In this document: in pieces, positions 13,073 through 16,465 of the stretch
Layout: every line of letters begins with the position of its first letter
Position numbering within the stretch: the first letter of the stretch is position 1
Source: Comamonadaceae bacterium CG_4_10_14_3_um_filter_60_75
GTDB lineage: Bacteria > Pseudomonadota > Gammaproteobacteria > Burkholderiales > Burkholderiaceae_C
DNA length: 16,465 nt
Reading direction: 5' to 3'
NCBI GenBank assembly: GCA_002784245.1
Contig: PFKL01000173.1
Location: forward strand, 1-16,465
Notes under the pieces: model-generated
What the model was told of the DNA's origin: nothing
Databases searched by the model: none
What the model saw: only the letters and a program-made list of their open reading frames with translations
Made by a program: the position numbers and the translations under genes

Positions 13073-13994
13073 GGAACAATTCAGCCTTGCCAACCGCGTC
13101 GACCCGAACGACTTGCTGATCTTTGCCAGCGTGGCCGAGCTGGGCAGCTTCAGCCGCGCTGCAGAGCGCCTGGGCTGGCCCAAATCCACCGTGTCACGAC
13201 GGCTGGCGACGCTGGAGCAACAGCTGGGCGAAAAAGTCTTGCTGCGCACCACCCGGCGCCAGACGCTAACCGAATTCGGCCTGCAACTGCTGGAACACGC
13301 ACGCCAGGTCGCCTCTGAGGTGCAGGCCGTGTCTGCCCTGCGCGAGCACCGGCAAGCCACGCCCAGCGGCCGCTTGCGGGTGTCGATGCCCAGCGACCTG
13401 GCCACCCTGCTGCTGGCCGACATGCTGGCCGCGTTCACCGCACTGCACCCGCAAATTCAGCTGGAGCTGGACCTGTCGCCGCGCCGGGTCGATTTGCTGG
13501 GCGAGGGTTTTGACGTGGCGGTGCGCATGGGTGAGTTGCCCGATGACGCGCTGCTGGTGGCGCACAAACTGGCGGTGTTCTCCTTTGGGCTGTATGCAGC
13601 GCCGGGTTACCTGGCCGAGCACGGCGAGCCCGCGCACCCAGACGACCTGGCGCAGCACGCGGCCATCCGCATGCTGCGCGGCAATGGCGAACCTGCACCC
13701 TGGACGCTGCTGCATGGCGAGCAGCGCTGGCACGGTTTGCCCTGCGGGCACGCCAGCGCCAATGCACCCGAGTTGTTGATCCGTCTGGCCTGCGCCGCCA
13801 GCGGCATTGCCGCCGTGCCCGACTACTTTGCCGCACCCGAGGTGCGCCGCGGGGCGTTGCGCCGCGTCTTGCCCGACTGGTGTCTGCCCAGCGTTACCGC
13901 TTGGGCGGTGTTCCCGGAGCGCAAGCTCATGCCGGTCAAGTCACGGGTGTTTATCGACATGCTGCAAACTGCACTGGCACAGGTGTCGGTCTGA
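13071..13994 (+). CDS. LysR-family transcriptional regulator, divergent from azoR
   Basis: A 307-residue LysR-type regulator. The winged helix-turn-helix covers about residues 13-72: DLLIFASVAELGSFSRAAER, then PKSTVSRRLATLEQQLG at 37-53, ending with a TRRQTLTEFG-like wing. The substrate-binding domain covers about 95-300 with the usual two-lobed pattern (RVSMPSDLA, FDVAVRMGELPDD, LACAASGIAAVPD). The ATG at 13071 is preferred because the operator-like inverted repeat ends at 13067. Upstream in-frame ATGs at 13050 and 13056 would put the right arm inside the coding sequence. Neither start has a good ribosome-binding site. It probably activates or represses azoR-pirin-CIA30 in response to quinones or similar electrophiles; this is inferred from gene order, not from the sequence of the effector domain. 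Confidence 0.93.
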   Translation: MEQFSLANRVDPNDLLIFASVAELGSFSRAAERLGWPKSTVSRRLATLEQQLGEKVLLRTTRRQTLTEFGLQLLEHARQVASEVQAVSALREHRQATPSGRLRVSMPSDLATLLLADMLAAFTALHPQIQLELDLSPRRVDLLGEGFDVAVRMGELPDDALLVAHKLAVFSFGLYAAPGYLAEHGEPAHPDDLAQHAAIRMLRGNGEPAPWTLLHGEQRWHGLPCGHASANAPELLIRLACAASGIAAVPDYFAAPEVRRGALRRVLPDWCLPSVTAWAVFPERKLMPVKSRVFIDMLQTALAQVSV

Positions 13995-14060
13995 CTCGGC
14001 TGCGCAGACCCTTGTCAAGTCGGTGAGAATTGCAGATCAATACCTCGAATCCGCACCGTC

Positions 14061-14525
14061 ATGATCCGCTCGCTTCTTCGCATTGGCCTGAGTTTGTTTT
14101 TCGCACTGTCGCTGCCATCGCACAGCCACGCCCAAGCGCCAACCAAGTGCGTCACATCGCTGGCCGACCTGAAGGTGTTGCTGGGCGACCCCGGTTTCCC
14201 CTTGCAATGGGAAGAGACCACCATGGACGACGGCAAACCACTCAGGGTCGCGATTACTGAGAAAGATGGCGCCCTGTCGGTGGCGTTTGTCAAGACAAGC
14301 CGAGGCCTTTGGGCCGACATCTCTGGCAGCATCTGCAAGACGGAGCAAGCCCTGGAGATCCGGTTTACCGCCGAGCAGATCCACTTCGGCCCCTCAGCAA
14401 GCTGGATTCTTCGCTATGTTTTGGGAAGCGGCGGTCAATTCACACTGACCCGCACCGGGCCGCAGCAAATGCGCGTTTCAACCACCGGCTGGAGCGGCAT
14501 GTTTGTGCCAGTGGCCAAACCATGA
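14061..14525 (+). CDS. Small exported hypothetical protein, translationally coupled to greB
   Basis: A 154-residue protein with a Sec signal peptide: basic MIRSLLR, hydrophobic 8-18, and either SHA (22-24) or AQA (24-26) as the cleavage box. The mature domain has two cysteines (Cys30 and Cys92), which could form a disulfide. Its alternating pattern suggests a beta-rich fold (LRVAITEKDGALSVAFV, QFTLTRTGPQQMRVSTTG). I do not recognise a family. The stop codon overlaps the greB start as ATGA (14522-14525), so translation of the two is probably coupled. A possible -35 (TTGTCA, 14012-14017) is in the short gap after the LysR gene, but no convincing -10 follows. Confidence 0.78.
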   Translation: MIRSLLRIGLSLFFALSLPSHSHAQAPTKCVTSLADLKVLLGDPGFPLQWEETTMDDGKPLRVAITEKDGALSVAFVKTSRGLWADISGSICKTEQALEIRFTAEQIHFGPSASWILRYVLGSGGQFTLTRTGPQQMRVSTTGWSGMFVPVAKP

Positions 14526-15073
14526 GCAAGGCTTTTACCAAAGAATCCGACAGCGACGATGACGACGAGCTGCAGTTGCCCGCCCTGCCCGCAGGTAGCA
14601 AAAACTACATCACCCCCCAGGGTTTTGCCACGCTGCGCGCTGAGCTAAAGCAGCTGGTGGAAGTCGAGCGTCCCAAAGTGGTCGAGGCGGTGCACTGGGC
14701 CGCTAGCAACGGCGACCGCTCAGAAAACGGCGACTACATCTATGGCAAAAAACGTCTACGCGAAATCGACCGGCGGGTGCGTTTTCTGATCAAACGGCTG
14801 GAGATTGCCGTGGTCGCCGACCCGGCGCTGCACCATGGCAGCACGCAAATATTTTTTGGCGCGACGGTGACATATGTCGACGAGCACAGTATTGAACGTA
14901 CCGTCAGGATTGTCGGCATCGACGAAGCCAACAGTGCAGCCGGTGAAGTCAGCTGGGTGTCGCCGATCGCCCGCACCTTGCTCAAGGCGCACGAGGGCGA
15001 TGTGCTCAAACTGGTGATACCCGAGCGGGTCGACGAGATTGAGGTGCTGCGTGTGCGCTATCCCACGCCTTGA
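14522..15073 (+). CDS. greB: Transcription elongation factor GreB
   Basis: A 183-residue Gre factor that enters the secondary channel of stalled, backtracked RNA polymerase and stimulates cleavage of the extruded RNA. An acidic N-terminal segment (SDSDDDDEL, 9-17) precedes the coiled coil (about 29-97). The tip carries the catalytic acidic pair Asp65 and Glu68 in NGDRSENGDY (63-72), followed by YGKKRLREIDRRVRFLIKRL. The C-terminal FKBP-like domain covers about 105-180 (WVSPIARTLLKAHEGD). GDYIYGKKRLREID is the GreB-type form rather than GreA. The start at 14522 is chosen because MSKAFTKES is the usual N terminus; a frame from 14309 would extend through the upstream gene. The ATGA overlap suggests coupling to the exported protein before it. 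Confidence 0.95.
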   Translation: MSKAFTKESDSDDDDELQLPALPAGSKNYITPQGFATLRAELKQLVEVERPKVVEAVHWAASNGDRSENGDYIYGKKRLREIDRRVRFLIKRLEIAVVADPALHHGSTQIFFGATVTYVDEHSIERTVRIVGIDEANSAAGEVSWVSPIARTLLKAHEGDVLKLVIPERVDEIEVLRVRYPTP

Positions 15074-15097
15074 ATTGCGTCCATCTACCTCCAGCTA

Positions 15098-15123
15098 TGG
15101 GATAAATTCTTTTCAAGCATAAT
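15098..15123 (+). promoter_or_regulatory. Promoter-like hexamers before the DUF3567-like gene
   Basis: CATAAT at 15118-15123 is a good -10 match. Its expected transcription start would fall at about 15130, exactly on the ATG. An extended -10-like TGGGATAAA is at 15098-15106 and would give a normal leader. The best -35 candidate, TTGCGT (15075-15080), fits neither perfectly (20-nt spacing to GATAAA). Confidence 0.35.
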
Positions 15124-15129
15124 TTGCAC

Positions 15130-15438
15130 ATGCATACGCTCTACGACTCTGAAACTTATTCGGTAACTCACATGCTAGCCAATGCGGTGGCCGCCGATTT
15201 GCCTGCCGATTCACTCAAAGAAGGCGAGCAACTGCTGATCATTCCGCGCCTGGCGCGCCACGGCTTTGAGATCGTGAACAAGCGCACCGGCAAGGAGGTG
15301 TATCTGGATGGCTCCTGGGCTGAATTGTTCCAGCAACACATCTCGGCCTGGCAGCTCAAGACGCCAACGCAAGACGAAGTCGAAGAAACGCTGGAACGCT
15401 ACGCCGAGTTGGCACAAAACCCGGTGGTGTTGCACTAG
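15130..15438 (+). CDS. DUF3567-like small protein
   Basis: A 102-residue soluble protein that appears to belong to DUF3567, a family of short betaproteobacterial proteins of unknown function. Visible family features: MHTLYDSETYSVTHML at the start, RHGFEIVNKRTGKEVYLDGS (51-70), WAELFQQHISAW (71-82), and TPTQDEVEETL with YAELAQNPVVLH at the end. There is no signal peptide or membrane segment. The ATG at 15130 is used; an in-frame TTG at 15124 adds only two residues. No Shine-Dalgarno sequence lies in the 20 nt before the start, and a -10-like CATAAT lies 6 nt before it, so initiation could be leaderless. It sits between greB and the hupK-like gene on the same strand; no functional link is evident. 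Confidence 0.82.
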   Translation: MHTLYDSETYSVTHMLANAVAADLPADSLKEGEQLLIIPRLARHGFEIVNKRTGKEVYLDGSWAELFQQHISAWQLKTPTQDEVEETLERYAELAQNPVVLH

Positions 15439-15489
15439 GCAGCACTTTCATCGCGGGCTCGCGCTTCGCCGTCAACCAGCCGCACCGCA

Positions 15490-16465
15490 ATGCCCTCTCC
15501 CGCAGAATCGCTGATTGGCGCTTACCAGTTACACCCAGGCGCGTCCGCTGGCATCACCGGCCATCGACCCGTGCTGCAAGCTGGCCGCCTGGCGCAGCTG
15601 CTGCGAGGGCAGGCCGTGCAGCAGATTCCGCAACTACTGGGTTCGGTGTTCACCCTGTGCGCCCACGCCCATATCCGTACCAGCCGACAGGTTTTAGGTT
15701 TGCCCGCAGCACCTCAGGACGCGCCGGTCTTTCACCTGCTGCAAACCGCACGCGACCACCTGCGCAGCATGGCGCTGGACTGGCCCCAGCGGCAGCCTGA
15801 ACCAGTCGCTGGCATCGAGTGCCTACGCTGGCTGGCAGTGTGCCCGCTGTCGATGGCAGGCCCGCTGCGCGTGGCCACAGAAGACGATGCCTGGGCCGCG
15901 CTCACTGCTTTACGCGCCTGGCTGGCGCAGTACATCGTACAAACCGACGTGGCCACCTGGCTTGCGCACGACCGTCAAGTTGACGCAGTGGCCGAGTGGT
16001 GCCAACGCCACGCTGCCCGCTTGCTGCCAGCGCGCTGTCTGGCACACTGGCTGCGCAGCGCGCCGGCGGTGATGCCAGCCTCGCCCATGCTCGACGTCCT
16101 GCACACCGACCGGGCGCGACAAACCGACCAACTCATGGCGCTGGGCCAATGCATCGCCGAGCAGCAGGACTTCGCCCAATACCCCACCTGGCAAGGTCGG
16201 TGCGCCGAGAACGGCCCATGGACACGCCTGCGCAACCGTGAATCAGGCTACGCGCCGACGCTCGGACTGCGCCTGGCCTCGCGATGGTTGGACCTGCTGG
16301 AGCTCGCTTGCGTCACACCTGGCACACCCGTTGAGCAGGTGTTATCGACGGGAACTTTGGCGTTGGGGAATGGGCAAACGCTGGCCTGGTGCGAAATGGC
16401 GCGCGGCTTGCTGCTGCACTGGGTGCGCCGCGACGCCGCTGGCACGGTACAAGATTACAAAGTCA
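15490..16465 (+). CDS. hupK: HupK/HoxV-like [NiFe]-hydrogenase maturation protein (partial, runs off right edge)
   Basis: The first 325 residues of a protein related to the [NiFe]-hydrogenase large subunit; the C terminus is beyond the window. HupK/HoxV proteins act as scaffolds during assembly of the Fe(CN)2CO cofactor of uptake hydrogenases. The N-terminal CxxC of true large subunits is replaced by a single-cysteine motif, FTLCAHAH (54-61). The HupK-type signature GRCAENGPWTR is at 236-246. WCEMARGLLLHWV (300-312) and TVQDYKV (319-325) mirror the large-subunit segments before the C-terminal nickel motif. The ATG at 15490 is the first possible start after an in-frame stop at 15436; the ribosome-binding site is weak. 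More hydrogenase structural or accessory genes probably lie to the right. Confidence 0.85.
   Translation, partial: MPSPAESLIGAYQLHPGASAGITGHRPVLQAGRLAQLLRGQAVQQIPQLLGSVFTLCAHAHIRTSRQVLGLPAAPQDAPVFHLLQTARDHLRSMALDWPQRQPEPVAGIECLRWLAVCPLSMAGPLRVATEDDAWAALTALRAWLAQYIVQTDVATWLAHDRQVDAVAEWCQRHAARLLPARCLAHWLRSAPAVMPASPMLDVLHTDRARQTDQLMALGQCIAEQQDFAQYPTWQGRCAENGPWTRLRNRESGYAPTLGLRLASRWLDLLELACVTPGTPVEQVLSTGTLALGNGQTLAWCEMARGLLLHWVRRDAAGTVQDYKV

Noticed and set aside
1..16465. CRISPR array, tRNA, rRNA, insertion sequence or prophage
   Set aside because: No regularly spaced repeats, no tRNA- or rRNA-like segments, and no transposase, integrase or phage protein were recognised in any frame.

Overview
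The window is a GC-rich, densely coded chromosomal segment. Gene content and protein style point to a betaproteobacterium of the Burkholderiales, most likely Comamonadaceae (Rhodoferax/Polaromonas type). This placement comes from recognising families by eye: a DUF3567-like protein, the MurU/PepP pairing, an acidic-tailed GreB, a HupK/HoxV homologue, and an AT-rich element resembling a dispersed repeat of that family. I see no rRNA, tRNA, CRISPR array, transposase or phage gene, and no gap over 300 bases lacks a gene.

Left part (1-4815, plus strand): a TerC/YjbE-type membrane protein preceded by a strong hairpin. It is followed by a co-directional trio: a PP2C Ser/Thr protein phosphatase, a double-FHA phosphothreonine reader, and a PilB/GspE-family ATPase with an N-terminal GAF domain. 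The trio looks like a phospho-signalling module coupled to an assembly or secretion ATPase. No kinase and no other pilus or type II secretion gene lies in the window. This is the best candidate here for an under-described system.

Middle part (4854-9017, minus strand): reading leftward, a MurU-like sugar-1-phosphate nucleotidyltransferase, Xaa-Pro aminopeptidase PepP, a PuuA-type glutamine-synthetase-family ligase, and a small exported protein with a highly charged tail. murU carries an AT-rich 50-bp in-frame insert that looks like a dispersed repeat. The region 9018-9245 is a divergent intergenic stretch with a LacI-type palindrome and a terminator-like leader hairpin.

Right part: on the plus strand, a small exported protein (ending in a clear terminator) and an SPFH-SHOCT protein. 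On the minus strand, an operon azoR - pirin - CIA30, divergent from a plus-strand LysR regulator across a short region with a strong inverted repeat; this looks like a LysR-controlled quinone/electrophile-response unit. Then, on the plus strand, an exported hypothetical protein translationally coupled to greB, a DUF3567-like protein with an SD-less start, and the first 325 codons of a HupK/HoxV-like [NiFe]-hydrogenase maturation protein that runs off the right edge. That last gene suggests a hydrogenase cluster continues beyond the window.
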